A stretch of DNA of 64,000 bases from Symsagittifera roscoffensis (GCF_963678635.1 NC_087065.1:45543919-45607918); one strand, 5' to 3'; shown: positions 47,753 to 59,657, counted from the stretch's first letter. Translations and numbers: made by a program. The notes: a model not told the origin generated them from the letters alone.

Positions 47753-48200
47753 TTGGGTCATCCAATGCGGGAGATGTTGAGATGAAGTTGGGGGATTTTC
47801 ACGAATTTGTTCAGAGTTAGGTGTTTAAGTTGAATGATTGGATGGGATCTTTGGTGTATTTTGTTGGGAATTGTTTTGATTGTACTTTTTATGTTAATAA
47901 TTGAAAGGTCTAGAGGGGTTGATAATGTCGATGAGTGGATATTGAACTGTACTCTACGTGTGGTCAAACTTCTTCTGCGAAAATGTGTGGGTCATCCAAT
48001 GCGGGAGTCGTGGTGATAAAGTAGGGGGATTTTCACGTTATTCAAAAGTAGGTGTGGAACTTAAAAAATGGGATGGGATGTTTGGTGTATTTGGTTGGGA
48101 AATGTTTTGTTCGTGCTTTGTATAGTACTATTTGAAAGGTCTAGAGCGGTTTATATAAAATGGAGATGAGGGGATATTGAACTGTACTCTTGTTGTGCTA
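47749..48200. repeat. ~235-bp tandem duplication
   Basis: GGGTCATCCAATGCGGGAG starts both units (47,756 and 47,990), followed by GGGGGATTTTCACG, TTTGGTGTATTT, TTGAAAGGTCTAGAG and GATATTGAACTGTACTCT. Units are ~80% alike, so this duplication is older than the 2.1- and 2.5-kb ones. Confidence 0.75.
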
Positions 48201-49681
48201 TTAATGGTTCAGACAATGATGCGCGTCTTTCTTCAAAAGTGTAGAGGTTTTCTAAATATGAGATACGGGTAGATGATTGGAGTTGATTTGTTTGATTAGA
48301 TTTATGTGTTGTTTGGGGGTCTTGGGGTCGGTTGCTTAGTGAGGAATCAAGAGTTTGGATAAGCAATTTTGAATTTTTCTTCATTTAGGTCTGTGCTTTT
48401 CATTATATTTTTCTGCAAAATTGATCATTAAAACTGTTGCTAGTTCAAAAGCAATTGTTGCCTTTTTTATGCATTTATTAAGTTTCAGAGTTAGAGAAAT
48501 TAGAAAGATGAGAAAAATTTTAGAAAAAAAAAGAATAAAATTGTCTTTTCTACTGAGTCAACTAGAATTATCAAGTCTCGTACCTGATTAGGTGATCAAT
48601 GGTATTGGAGAGAGAAAAAGAGGTCTGAATGAGTCAATAGAAATTATGAATTGACTGAGAAAAATTAGAATAATGAGGATGGCAAGTTCCAAAAAATCAG
48701 TTATGAAAGAAACACAAAGTTGGAAAAACGTTAAAAAGGTTGAAAGAAAAATTGAAATGACTATTTTAATTTGTGTAACTGATTTAGAAAGAAGCATTTG
48801 AAAAATGTTTAGCTTTGTCGACTCATTTATTAATTTTTCAGAGCTTAATTCAGGTGGGTTTGAATTGATTTTGTTTTTTGAACAAGTGGGTGAGAGTTTT
48901 GGTGAACTAAATTGTGGGTGTTTTAGTATTATCTTTCTGATTCCTGATTTTGTTTGTGGGGTGATAAGTTATTTTTGGGAGGTAAAGTATCCTCAGGCTA
49001 AATGGTCAGATTGAGTTTTGTCTGTAAGCTTATTCAATAATTTCTTTTTGGGTGTATTCGGGATATAAGTTGAGACTTTATTGTTGATTTTTCTATTGAC
49101 TGAGAGGATTGTAACTTTTATACAATTTTTCATTAAGTTGTCAAATAGGAGGGTAGTGCTGATGTTTGACCCGGATTTCTTTGAGTTATAGTTATAGTTG
49201 GAGTTAGGTCTATAGTTATCTATTTCGAGTTGGAGATTTACCGGCAAATAATAGAGGTGTTTGAAGAAAAATGAGATGATGTCAAACCATTTTGATTGGT
49301 TGATTCTTAACTAGTTTTTTTGAGAAAAAAAATGAATATTTATTTTGAAAAACTTTTTTTGAGTTTTTGCTAAAAATGTTATCTGTGTTGTTAACCAATA
49401 AGAGGTTTTTGGAATTCTTTTTTCGTTAATATTTTAGATTGCGGAATAAAAATTTGTAGTGTTTTCTTGGTTGATTTTGCAGACGAGATGATTGGCGTTG
49501 TTGTAATTTTTCTTTGATTTCAGGTATCAGGATTTTTTCCTGGAAATTACGTTTTTTTCTTTGTTTTTGAACGGTTGTTTTTTTTAGTTCGATTAAGATC
49601 AGGTGGTTGTGGTAAATGGTTGAAGTGTGGTGTTTCCGACTGGTTATTAGAGATGTTTTTGTGTCGACAATGTGTACTCTC
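48201..49681. other. Giant-element interior between RT block and 3' part
   Basis: This should hold the end of pol (integrase) if the element is canonical, yet no HHCC or DDE signature is visible on the minus strand. A hydrophobic 69-aa minus ORF (48,588-48,797) and a 77-aa minus ORF (48,151-48,384) are unrecognised. Confidence 0.35.
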
Positions 49682-50029
49682 TGAAAGAATATAGCTGCAT
49701 TTTTTCACGAAGGGCGTGTGCTTTCGGGTAGTTTGGTAAAAGATTCTTTCTATATTGTACGATTTTTTTGATGTGATTATAAGTGTACAAGTGACATCGA
49801 TGGGGTTTTACCTAACTTGATATGGTATGTTTTGATTAGGTTGTAGCTTTTTTAAAATTTGTTTTTGAATTATAAAGTTGGGGATTATAACAAAAGTTTT
49901 AGATTTGTTGCTAAATTTTCTGGTAAATTTCCTTTTGTTTTTTTAATCTCTATTCACAATTCCTTCTGTATGTGTCCCAGAGGCTAGCTCTAACATTTGT
50001 GGGTGATGAAATGAGTGTGGAGTGGTAGA

Positions 50030-50470
50030 TGAGTAATTAATGTGGTGTGTTTAGACTAAGTGTATCTGGTAAAGCAAGGTGTTTTCCTGCTGTACAAACT
50101 ATATGTAGGTTTAGAAAGTTCATTAGAATAAGTTGAAATCTGTATAATTAATGGTTTGGATTAGGTTTCTGTGTGAAAAAGAAAAATATGGGTTCTTGAT
50201 CTCCAATTAAAATTGTTGGGTGTTTTGATCCAAGAATAAAAAATTCATATTCTGTCAAGACATATGTTATGGCTGTACATTCTCTGAAAAGTGTAGAGAG
50301 CCTGATCTGTGCTTGTGTAAAAACTTTTGATTTCGCTGATATAAGGTTCATTTTATTTGTGCCTTCAAGTGATTTAAAAGGGCCGCGCCATTTCCAAACT
50401 TGGATGCATCGCACACAGCGTAAAATGGTTCGTTTGGATCCTGAATTGTTTTTGAATTTTTAAGTGAGAA
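50030..50470 (-). pseudogene. RNase H, downstream copy, frameshifted
   Basis: Contains RLSTLFRECTAITYVLTEYE and HPTILIGDQEPIFF. After an in-frame stop following NPNH comes RFQLILMNFLNLHI and LALPDTLS (50,050-50,080), the usual end of the domain. Compared with the other copy it has a 2-bp loss near 50,372, so the segment with the first catalytic Asp (AVCDASKFGIG) is out of frame. Confidence 0.8.
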
Positions 50471-51362
50471 GGATTTTAATTTCATCGAAGCGTTTTTGAT
50501 GGTCTAAAATCCATTCGAAATTATTTTGTTGTCTAAAAATGTTATAAAATGGTCTGAGATATAGTTGCATTTCATAAACATATATGCTTAAAAAATTTAG
50601 CATTCCAAGGAATTCTCGGATTTTCGTTTTTTTTGATGGTGGTTGGAGTTTTAAAATTGCTTGAATTTGAAATTTTGAAGGTGTTATTGTAGTACTTTCA
50701 AAAATATGTCCACAAAACTTCACACGGGTAAAGAAAAAATGTGATTTATCTGGGGCTGCGTTCATGTTTTCTTTTAACAAGATTTGGTGGTGTTTGTCTG
50801 AAATTTAAACATTTCTTGTTTTGTTTGTGTCTGTATGAAAACATCGTCTAAATATGTAATGTAGTTTTTGCTAAGAATTTATGATTTAAAAATTTTGCTC
50901 ATAAATGCAGCAAAAGCTGCTGTCCCTATGGATATACCATAAAACAGTCTTTTAAACTCATATTGTTGTTTTCCAATAACGAACTGTGTGAGTCGACGTA
51001 AAAGTTCATCTAATGGCATTTGCTTGTGTGCACTAATCATATCGGCGGTATTGTAATAGTGTCCCTTTATTTTTGGAAGAATTACTTGTATGGGTTCTAA
51101 GGGCCAAATGCATTTTGATTCATCAATTAGAGAAACGAAATTTCTTGCGTCTGAAACAATTTTTAGTGATTCTGCATAAGCAAGAATAATTACCGGATAT
51201 ATTAAAGGGTTCGTGAATGTGTAGAAGTCTGTTCACTTTGTCTTGTAAGTGTATCAGTCCTTTAATCGATTGCTGTTTTTCGAAAACTGCGTCGGATTTC
51301 AGTGGAAGGTACAGTGGTGAATGTATTTTTCCAACATCAAGTTTTGATGTTCCATAAAGCAT
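50460..51362 (-). pseudogene. Reverse transcriptase, downstream copy
   Basis: Same content as the copy at 52,944-53,846, with the YLDD box near 50,838-50,855 (minus). The ORF (50,460-50,780) covers the thumb: KFCGHIFESTTITPSKFQI and IREFLGMLNFLSIYVYEM. Stops lie between palm and thumb segments. Confidence 0.85.
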
Positions 51363-52509
51363 GGGTTATTTCAATAGTAGTTCTGCTAATTGTTCATATT
51401 GTTGTTGGTTGATTTGAGAAAGTTGAAAATTGAACACTTTCAAAAAATTTTGTTGCTCATCTGTATATTTTGAGATTTGGAACGTTGGTAAAAAAAGGGG
51501 GCTTTTGTGAATTGTTGGTGGCTGTTGATTGATAATTATCTAATAACTTTAAGATATTAATTACTCTATATGCCCTTTCTTGTGAAGGGTAAAATATTGC
51601 ATTTGTTTTACAATATCCTAAATGACCCCAGGGAAATGTGCTTTTATATGATGATTTTTGATATACATGTAGTGCTATGATATCTGTGTTAGTGTGTTTA
51701 GCGAATTTGATAGATGAAATTGTTACTCTAAAAAACTTATGAATTGGATTATGAATTCTATGTTGATTAAAAATCATGTAAAACTTTGAGAAAGTGAGTG
51801 TTGTTTATTTTTTTTTCACAATTGGAAAAATGTTAAAGATGTTCTATTGAAATTCGTAAATTAATTTTTCAATTTCATTTTTGTGTTTATGATATTCATA
51901 GTTGGAACATACTTGGAACAAATTGGATTCCAACTATGTTATTTTTAAAATCTTTGATTTGAAAAGTTTGTTTGAAAGGTTTCAGAAGGAGTTTTTCTTG
52001 TTCCATCGTTCGTGTTGCTATAAGGAATAAATGAATTTATCCGTAATTTGTTTAATTTGTGACTTGTGCCGTGGCTAGTTTACTAAAGTATTTATAAGGG
52101 TAAAGTTTTGGGTGTAGATTTTGGATTTCCTTTCAAGCAGAGTTGTTAAGGTTTGATCTTATTTTGAAAGAATATAGCTGCATTTTTTCACGAAGGGCGT
52201 GTGCTTTCGGGTAGTTTGGTAAAAGATTATTTCTATGTTGTACGATTTTTTTGATGTGATTATAAGTGTACAAGTGACATCGATGGGGTTTTCCCTAACT
52301 TGATATGGTATGTTTTGATTAGGTTGTAGCTTTTTTAAAATTTGTTTTTGAATTATAAAGTTGGGGATTATAACAAAAGTTTTAGATTTGATGCTAAATT
52401 TTCTGGTAAATTTCCTTTTGTTTTTTTAATCTCTATTCACAATTCCTTCTGTATGTGTCCCAGAGGCTAGCTCTAACATTTGTGGGTGATGAAATGAGTG
52501 TGGAGTGGT

Positions 52510-52969
52510 AGGTGAGTAATTAATGTGGTGTGTTTAGACTAAGTGTATCTGGTAAAGCAAGGTGTTTTCCTGCTGTACAAACTATATGTAGGTTTAGAAA
52601 GTTCATTAGAATAAGTTGAAATCTATATAATTAATGGTTTGGATTAGGTTTCTGTGTGAAAAAGAAAAATATGGGTTCTTGATCTCCAATTAAAATTGTT
52701 GGGTGTTTTGATCCTAGAATAAAAAATTCATATTCTGTCAAGACATATGTTATGGCTGTACATTCTCTGAAAAGTGTAGAGAGCCTGATCTGTGCTTGTG
52801 TAAAAACTTTTGATTTCGCTGATATAAGGTTCTTTTTATTTGTGCCTTCAAGTGATTGTAAAAGGACCGCGCCAATTCCAAACTTGGATGCATCGCACAC
52901 AGCGTAAAATGGTTCGTTTGGATCCTGAATTGTTTTTGAATTTTTAAGTGAGAAGGATTTTAATTTCAT
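52510..52969 (-). pseudogene. RNase H, upstream copy
   Basis: A 112-aa frame reads PFYAVCDASKFGIGAVLLQ (first catalytic Asp), LSTLFRECTAI (catalytic Glu) and LIGDQEPIFF (next Asp), i.e. the acidic residues of a Ty3/gypsy RNase H are present. A stop after NPNH truncates it before the LPDTLS end at ~52,540. It overlaps the RT thumb ORF in another frame, so a frameshift separates RT from RNase H. Confidence 0.85.
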
Positions 52970-53846
52970 CGAAGCGTTTTTGATGGTCTAAAATCCATTC
53001 GAAATTATTTTGTTGTCTAAAAATGTTATAAAATGGTCTGAGATATAGTTGCATTTCATAAACATATATGCTTAAAAAATTTAGCATTCCAAGGAATTCT
53101 CGGATTTTCGTTTTTTTTGATGGTGGTTGGAGTTTTAAAATTGCTTGAATTTGAAATTTTGAAGGTGTTATTGTAGTACTTTCAAAAATATGTCCACAAA
53201 ACTTCACACGGGTAAAGAAAAAATGTGATTTATCTGGGGCTGCGTTCATGTTTTCTTTTAACAAGATTTGGTGGTGTTTGTCTGAAATTTAAACATTTCT
53301 TGTTTTGTTTGTGTCTGTATGAAAACATCGTCTAAATATGTAATGTAGTTTTTGCTAAGAATTTATGATTTAAAAATTTTGCTCATAAATGCAGCAAAAG
53401 CTGCTGTCCCTATGGATATACCATAAAACAGTCTTTTAAACTCATATTGTTGTTTTCCAATAACGAACTGTGTGAGTCGACGTAAAAGTTCATCTAATGG
53501 CATTTGCTTGTGTGCACTAATCATATCGGCGGTATTGTAATAGTGTCCCTTTATTTTTGGAAGAATTACTTGTATGGGTTCTAAGGGCCAAATGCATTTT
53601 GATTCATCAATTAGAGAAACGAAATTTCTTGCGTCTGAAACAATTTTTAGTGATTCTGCATAAGCAAGAATAATTACCGGATATATTAAAGGGTTCGTGA
53701 ATGTGTAGAAGTCTGTTCACTTTGTCTTGTAAGTGTATCAGTCCTTTAATCGATTGTTGTTTTTCGAAAACTGCGTCGGATTTCAGTGGAAGGTACAGTG
53801 GTGAATGTATTTTTCCAACATCAAGTTTTGATGTTCCATAAAGCAT
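52944..53846 (-). pseudogene. Reverse transcriptase, upstream copy
   Basis: In order on the minus strand: linker (SKLDVGKIHSPLYLPLKSDA, 53,607-53,846), palm segment with TQFVIGKQQYEFKRLFYGIS (~53,440), catalytic box YLDDVF (53,321-53,340), then thumb (KFCGHIFE ... FLGMLNFLSIY, 52,944-53,264). This is the Ty3/gypsy RT order. Stops and frame changes lie between segments (after MSKIFKS and before the thumb), so it is not translatable as one protein. The two catalytic Asp of the box are intact. Confidence 0.88.
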
Positions 53847-53940
53847 GGGTTATTTCAATAGTAGTTCTGCTAATTGTTCATATTGTTGTTGGTTGATTTG
53901 AGAAAGTTGAAAATTGAACACTTTCAAAAAATTTTGTTGC

Positions 53941-54261
53941 TCATCTGTATATTTTGAGATTTGGAACGTTGGTAAAAAAAGGGGGCTTTTGTGAATTGTT
54001 GGTGGCTGTTGATTGATAATTATCTAATAACTTTAAGATATTAATTACTCTATATGCCCTTTCTTGTGAAGGGTAAAATGTTGCATTTGTTTTACAATAT
54101 CCTAAATGACCCCAGGGAAATGTGCTTTTATATGATGATTTTTGATATACATGTAGTGCTATGATATCTGTGTTAGTGTGTTTAGCGAATTTGATAGATG
54201 AAATCGTTACTCTAAAAAACTTATGAATTGGATTATGAATTCTATGTTGATTAAAAACCAT
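53941..54261 (-). pseudogene. Protease-RT linker region of pol
   Basis: A 106-aa frame with FPWGHLGYCKTNATFYPSQE and RAYRVINILKLLDNYQ, placed directly upstream of the RT linker. It is consistent with the region after the protease domain in Ty3/gypsy pol. The same frame is duplicated at 51,457-51,777. No D-T/S-G protease motif was located. Confidence 0.5.
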
Positions 54262-54649
54262 GTAAAACTTTGAGAAAGTGAGTGTTGTTTATTTTTTTTT
54301 CACAATTGGAAAAATGTTAAAGATGTTCTATTGAAATTCGTAAATTAATTTTTCAATTTCATTTTTGTGTTTATGATATTCATAGTTGGAACATACTTGG
54401 AACAAATTGGATTCCAACTATGTTATTTTTAAAATCTTTGATTTGAAAAGTTTGTTTGAAAGGTTTCAGAAGGAGTTTTTCTTGTTCCATCGTTCGTGTT
54501 GCTATAAGGAATAAATGAATTTATCCGTAATTGTTTAAATTGTGACTTGTGCCGTGGCTAGTTTACTAAAGGTTTTATAAGGGTAAAATTTTGGGGGTAG
54601 ATTTTGGATTTCCTTTCAAGCAGAGTTGTTAAGGTTTGATCTTATTTTT

Positions 54650-55074
54650 TGGGATTTCTCCAAATAGCGGAATCATCCAATTTTTTTTGGTGGTGATTTT
54701 TTAATTGTTTTTTTTTTCTGGTATAAATTATTCATACTTGAAATAAATTCAATAATATGTGGAGTGTAGCTGGGTTGTTATTTGGTTCTTGAGGATTTAC
54801 ATTATTGAAATCGATTCTGATAAAAAATTGATTTTTGTAATAAATCGATTCATTTGGTATTCAAGTTCTATTTTGAGCATGTTGATTATGAGTGTGTTTT
54901 CTGTGTCGCTTTCTTCATCTGTGCTTTCACAGTGTATGTGGTTTAATTTTAGTTCTAAATTTTCTGTATTGTCAATGTCTCGAGGGTCTGTGTTTGTTCC
55001 ATCTGTAGATTGTACTTGATTAGTTTGTCTTTGATGTTTTGATATACTACTTCTGTATCTTTGATTTTGTTTGC
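54650..55074 (-). other. Acidic linker between gag and protease
   Basis: A minus frame reads TDGTNTDPRDIDNTENLELK then HCESTDEESDTENTLI, an acidic low-complexity stretch between the gag tail and pol. The protease active site was not found here. Confidence 0.4.
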
Positions 55075-56245
55075 TTACATTTTTTGAAATTTTTCAAAAT
55101 GATTTTCCATTTTTAGAATTATCACCAGATCTATTTTTAAAATTGTTACGATATGGTCTGTTGACAGAATAGTTTTGTGGTTTATTATTTGAGTGATTTT
55201 GATTGTGATTATTTGACGAATTTCTTGCACGGTCATTGGCATACTATCTATTCGGAGAGTTTGAATATGAACAGTTTCTTGTATAGCTTGAGTAATTATT
55301 CCTAATAGAGTTTGATCTAGTTTAAATATTTCGATAATGATTGTTTTGACTATTTGATCTGCTATATCTATTTTATGAATAGTTTTGTGAATTGCTTTGA
55401 TCTGGTGATCTTGCATGAAACCTATTTGCATAGGGGATTTGTGATCTGTTTTTATTACAGTTTGTATCTCTTTGGAAAGTTAAAAAAGTTTTTGTCATGA
55501 TAAAAAAGTTTTTGTGTTCTATTTAATTTGTCTTGTTTTTTTCTACATTCAGCAATGTTATGTCCATATCTTCGATAATAGTTAAAACATTTTTTGCTGA
55601 ATGATGGTTTGCGTTTAAAACTCGGAGTCTTTTCTTAGATGTTTAGGATTTGACTGTTTTTTTTCTGTCAGCTTCTTGAATATTATTAATATGTGAGATT
55701 GTTGTACGAACATCTTTCACATACTGAAGTTTTAGTTGTTCTGTTTCCTCTGGTTTCATTGTGATTTCAGCTTGCTTTGTCTACTAATTTGCGGAAATTT
55801 AAATCGGGTTCTCGGGTTGATGATGGATGTGATGCTTTCTTTTTTATTGCAATTTTTCTTGAATGTGGTGTTAAATTCATGATTAAATTTTCGGTCATTT
55901 TCATTATCTTGTAATTATGTGTATTAGAAGAATTGTCTTTTCGTACAAAATTTCTTTTTTACTGCGATTTGTTTCATTGTTTCGTTCGGAAGTCTACGGA
56001 TTTTGTTGCATAGAACTCTTTAACGTTGCGAATCGTTTCCAGTCGGATGCAATTTCTACGGGTAGAACTGAAAACCACTTTTGAGCTGCGCCATTGAGTG
56101 TGGTTTGAATTAATGCTGAAAATCTATGTTTCCGGGCCTGGCTTCTGGGCCTATATTTAAGATTAAATTGGCTGTAACAGCACTCAAGTAGTCTTCTACT
56201 GAGTATTCAGGATCTGTTCCTGTAAATGCCATGAGTGGTTTATTA
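55075..56245 (-). pseudogene. Gag: capsid-like region, zinc knuckle and RSN-rich tail
   Basis: Read on the minus strand: FTGTDPEYSVEDYLSAVTAN (~56,230-56,167) and, after a frameshift near 56,130, LNGAAQKWFSVLPVEIASDW (~56,100-56,040), the hallmark of the retrotransposon Gag domain. A premature stop follows at ~55,995. Near 55,590-55,545 lies a zinc-knuckle-like CFNYYRRYGHNIAEC, whose paired N-terminal cysteines appear degraded. The tail (55,440-55,080) is Arg/Ser/Asn-rich (SRSNSQNN) in a frame broken by stops. Gag forms the particle and packages element RNA; this copy cannot be translated whole. Confidence 0.78.
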
Positions 56246-57449
56246 GACGTTATAGTTGATCCACCCATAAGGTATGGAGAGTCATTGTCATTTGTAGTGA
56301 TTCTGATGTTTTTGGTATTTGTGTGAAATTTGTAAATTGAATTTTTGTAACTTCGTGTTGTTTCAAGTAGTAAGGTAATAGGATTTTTTCGCTTCTCATT
56401 GATTCGGGTTGGTAGCCTTGAGTTTTTGTATCGTTTTGTGGTGCTATAGTATTACTAGGCCGTGCTTGGTTTTTCCTTTGGAAAAATTGTTGTTATGTGT
56501 GTCCCGGTTTTTTAGGATTTATGTAAGGTTCAAAATATGGTTGATCTATATCATTCCAGTGGTTATTTCGTTGGTTACTATCATATTGTTGTTGGTTTTG
56601 TTGGAAGTAATCTCCATCTTTAGAATAATATGGTTGGTTTCGTGCGAACTTGGGTTTTTGTTTTGTTTGCAAAATGGATTATTATCAGTGCGGTCTGTCG
56701 GGGTTTTTCTTTTATCATTAAAATTTTTTTGATTAAGATATTGGTTTTGTTATTTGTTTAATAAATTATGTTCTTTAGGTTGATTTTGTGTTTGAGAAAT
56801 CAATTTTGCTATGGGATTGCTAATACTGTTGTATGTGAAAACATCATTCTTATGATTAGCAAAATTATTGGCATTGGCGTGTTTTTGTATATTTGATTGT
56901 CGTTTTTTGGTCGTTCGTCTATGTGTTTGGTAATCCATATGCGAGTATTTGGGGATATCAGATGGTTTAACTGTTGATTGTAATTTTGTTTGTGGGAATG
57001 GAGTAATTTTTTTTTGTGGTGTTGTAAGTGTTGGGTGAATATGGGAAGGCTTTGTTGTGTTGCTATTGCTGCTTGTTCTATCATTAAATTTTGTATTTTA
57101 ATTTAAAGGTGCGGTGTCAGTTGCGAGTGAAGTTACTCTTAAAAAATCCCTGTGTACAGAAGTAGTGGCAATTGTTGCACTTGAAATATCATTTGAGATG
57201 TTGAAAAATTGAAAATGAGACCATTCAGGGTCCCATACATAATCTATTTTGTCTGCTAATTTTGTTTCATCATCCGAAGTCTGTGGTCGAAAACTTTTTC
57301 TTGCTTGTGAGAAAAAAAATCATTTGTGCTGAAAACTATCTATAATGAACTATGTTAGGTTTTTTAAGGGATTAGTTTTTAGTGAGTGTTTCGCAAATTA
57401 AATCTAGAAAGCTTGAGAAAGTTTTTATCTCTCGTCTTACTACATCGTG
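56246..57449. other. Region upstream of capsid in the giant element
   Basis: Minus frames are Asn/Gln/His/Lys-rich and low-complexity (62 aa at 56,750-56,938; 91 aa at 56,809-57,084). This suggests a disordered Gag N-terminal region. No domain is recognised. Confidence 0.4.
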
Positions 57450-57896
57450 TCATGCTTGTTGTGGAGATACATAGAATGTGTCATTTGTTTTTATTGAGAA
57501 AACATAGCTAAACATGCTGGAAAAAACATCGTTCGGGAAAATTGAAATTGGTCTTTGTGAATTTTGGTGTTGCTTATTTTTGATATATTCTTTGAAAACC
57601 TTTTTGAAATCGAATTCTTTACCATTTGTTTTCATACGGTGTGGTGGTTGAGTTGATGATTGTGGTGGTAAAATTTCGATGGTAAGCATACCGTATTGTG
57701 AAGTGATATTACTAATGCCTGGTAATAGTGATCGATTAGTTGTCTTTGGATTTTTGTCATCAGGAAAATCTTGTTTGCATGGGCTATTTCCTTTTTCGAA
57801 CAAGTATGCAATTAAATTATGGCAAATTTGTGCTTGTCCTCTAGCGGGATCGCTTTGTGGGTGGATGACAAAAAAAAAGAATAGAATCAACGTCAA
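57450..57896 (-). CDS. 148-aa ORF 5' of gag, unrecognised
   Basis: This is the longest uninterrupted minus frame outside the pol remnants. The N-terminus is hydrophobic (about residues 2-12), but that stretch is encoded by a homopolymer, so the true start may be elsewhere through a frameshift. The body reads SDPARGQAQICHNLIAYLFE, then SNITSQYGMLTIEILPPQ and FDFKKVFKEYIKNKQH. The composition is protein-like rather than low-complexity. It sits ~1.8 kb inside the 5' LTR and upstream of the capsid-like segment, so it may be the Gag N-terminus or an accessory ORF. No homology is recognised. Confidence 0.45.
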   Translation of the reverse strand: MTLILFFFFVIHPQSDPARGQAQICHNLIAYLFEKGNSPCKQDFPDDKNPKTTNRSLLPGISNITSQYGMLTIEILPPQSSTQPPHRMKTNGKEFDFKKVFKEYIKNKQHQNSQRPISIFPNDVFSSMFSYVFSIKTNDTFYVSPQQA

Positions 57897-59657
57897 AAAT
57901 TTCTTCGTATTGAATCAATTTTGTGCGTATCTACGGTTAATGTTTAATTTTCAATATGCTTTATTGGTTGATTCTACTTATAGTCTTACTGGTTTACGAA
58001 GGTAAAAATTTTTATATGGGTTTTTTTTATGGATGATGCTGTTGTGGATCTTGATTACGTAAAATCTTTTTGGTCGTTTATTAGTTTACTTGTGTCGCTG
58101 ATTAAATCTCGAAGATTTTGAAGTTTTTGTATTGTGGTTGAGTCAGATTCCAAAACTGCGTTTCGTGTTCTGGAAAATTTTCGAATTCAAATTTTACTTT
58201 GTTTTTTGATTATTGCCTTCTTTCTCAATTGTTTTTTCGATCTGATATATCCTATTTTTTGCTGATGTAGTGTAATTACAAGGTAGTATCTTTCGTTTTA
58301 AATTAAACAATTGTGGAGTACTACTGTTTGTTCGTTTTCCAGCTTATCTCTTGACATAAGTGTTAGAATGATGATTGCAAAATCCAGAGGTTAGGTTTTT
58401 ATATTTACTAAACTGTTAGTTCTTACAATTTTTGAGAGGTTTGTGAGGTTATCCTAATTTTGCAGCATAGGTTGTCGAGTACAGATGGGTTAGAGAGAGA
58501 AAATATCAATTCGTTAGAATCATACTATACTTTCTCGGTGATTAATTTCTAATTAAGGAAAATTATTTAACCTTACTTAGGGTTCTAATTTCTGATCAAC
58601 GGTTGGAGAATAGTAAATCAATCCACAAGGTTCAGGTATAATTAGAACGCGAGTAGATCGTTAGATACTTTTTTAAGTGTTACTAATTTTAGATGTATCT
58701 AAGCCTGGGTCAATTAAGAGGAGGTGCTTTAGTGAAGGATGAGTAACCGAAGTTCTTCACTGTTTATCTTAATTAAAATGGTTAGTTATTCAAAGGGTCT
58801 TTTAGTCTTGGGTCATTGGTAAGGGTTGGAGAGTGAATCGACGTTTGAGGTCGTTAGACATTTTTTTATTAAGAAGTAGGGAAAACAAGTTTGTTCTAAT
58901 TGATCCAATGAAAGCCTTGATGATCAAATGTTATTAAATGAATGAAGATTTAAAATTAGGTGAAGATTTAAAAAACCAAGGGTAGCCTTGATGATCTGTT
59001 TTTAAAGAAAACTTAAGATGTTATGAAACAAGGACAAGCCTTGGCATATTTAAAGTTAAGTTTGAGATAAGAGGAAGGGTATAAAGTTACGAAAAGATTG
59101 GTTTGAAAATTCTAAATTTAAATGATTTTAACTTTCAATTGATTATGGTTATGTTTTAGATGAAGAAACAAGGAAGCTTGATCTGTGAAGGAATGATGAT
59201 GTGAGTCCTTGAGAAGCCTGAAAGTTTTTAATAAATTTAATTAAAATAACGTTAAACTGATCATACAACTAATTTTTGTATTTTTGATTAAAATAACTTT
59301 TAAGTTTACAAAAGGTTCAAAGTAACTGCAGATTTGACAAAATGAACAACATTTGTGTTTTTTGTTATCGGTTGTTGTTATATTATATATCATGTTTGTA
59401 AAAGAAAATCTACTGCATTGAGAATTTTTAAAGATAAAAAATCGTTGCAACCTGCGTCGTTTCGCGATATAGGGGCTCTGTCTCTTGTTCGGGTTTTGAC
59501 CTGGTGTAAGCTGTATTGTATGGTTGAATTGATTATACTTATTGAGACGTAGAGATATACTCATTAAATTTTTAATACTATCGAACCTTTTGTGGTGTCT
59601 TTGATCTTAATTCTATTTTGAATTTGCTAAAACTAATTTGGTTGTGGTCTTTGTACG
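57897..59657. other. Leader region of the giant element
   Basis: About 1.75 kb between the primer-binding site and the first sizeable minus ORF. No gene was recognised. A repeated 'ttggt/ccttgatgatc' phrase (58,915-59,000) is minor. Confidence 0.4.

Larger units (their letters stand above)
49682..52165. repeat. RT-RNase H tandem duplication, unit 1 (2,484 bp)
   Basis: Begins GAAAGAATATAGCTGCATTT and is repeated immediately at 52,166-54,649 in the same orientation with very few differences. The junction shows little or no microhomology. Confidence 0.95.
52166..54649. repeat. RT-RNase H tandem duplication, unit 2 (2,484 bp)
   Basis: Near-identical head-to-tail partner of 49,682-52,165. It is the upstream copy in element orientation and is directly joined to the protease/gag side. 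Confidence 0.95.

Noticed and set aside
47491-47820. 109-aa plus ORF as a gene
   Set aside because: It lies on the non-coding strand of the retroelement and includes part of a tandem duplication; no family is recognised.
55075-55431. 118-aa Ile-rich minus ORF
   Set aside because: It is an out-of-frame reading of the Arg/Ser/Asn-rich gag tail.
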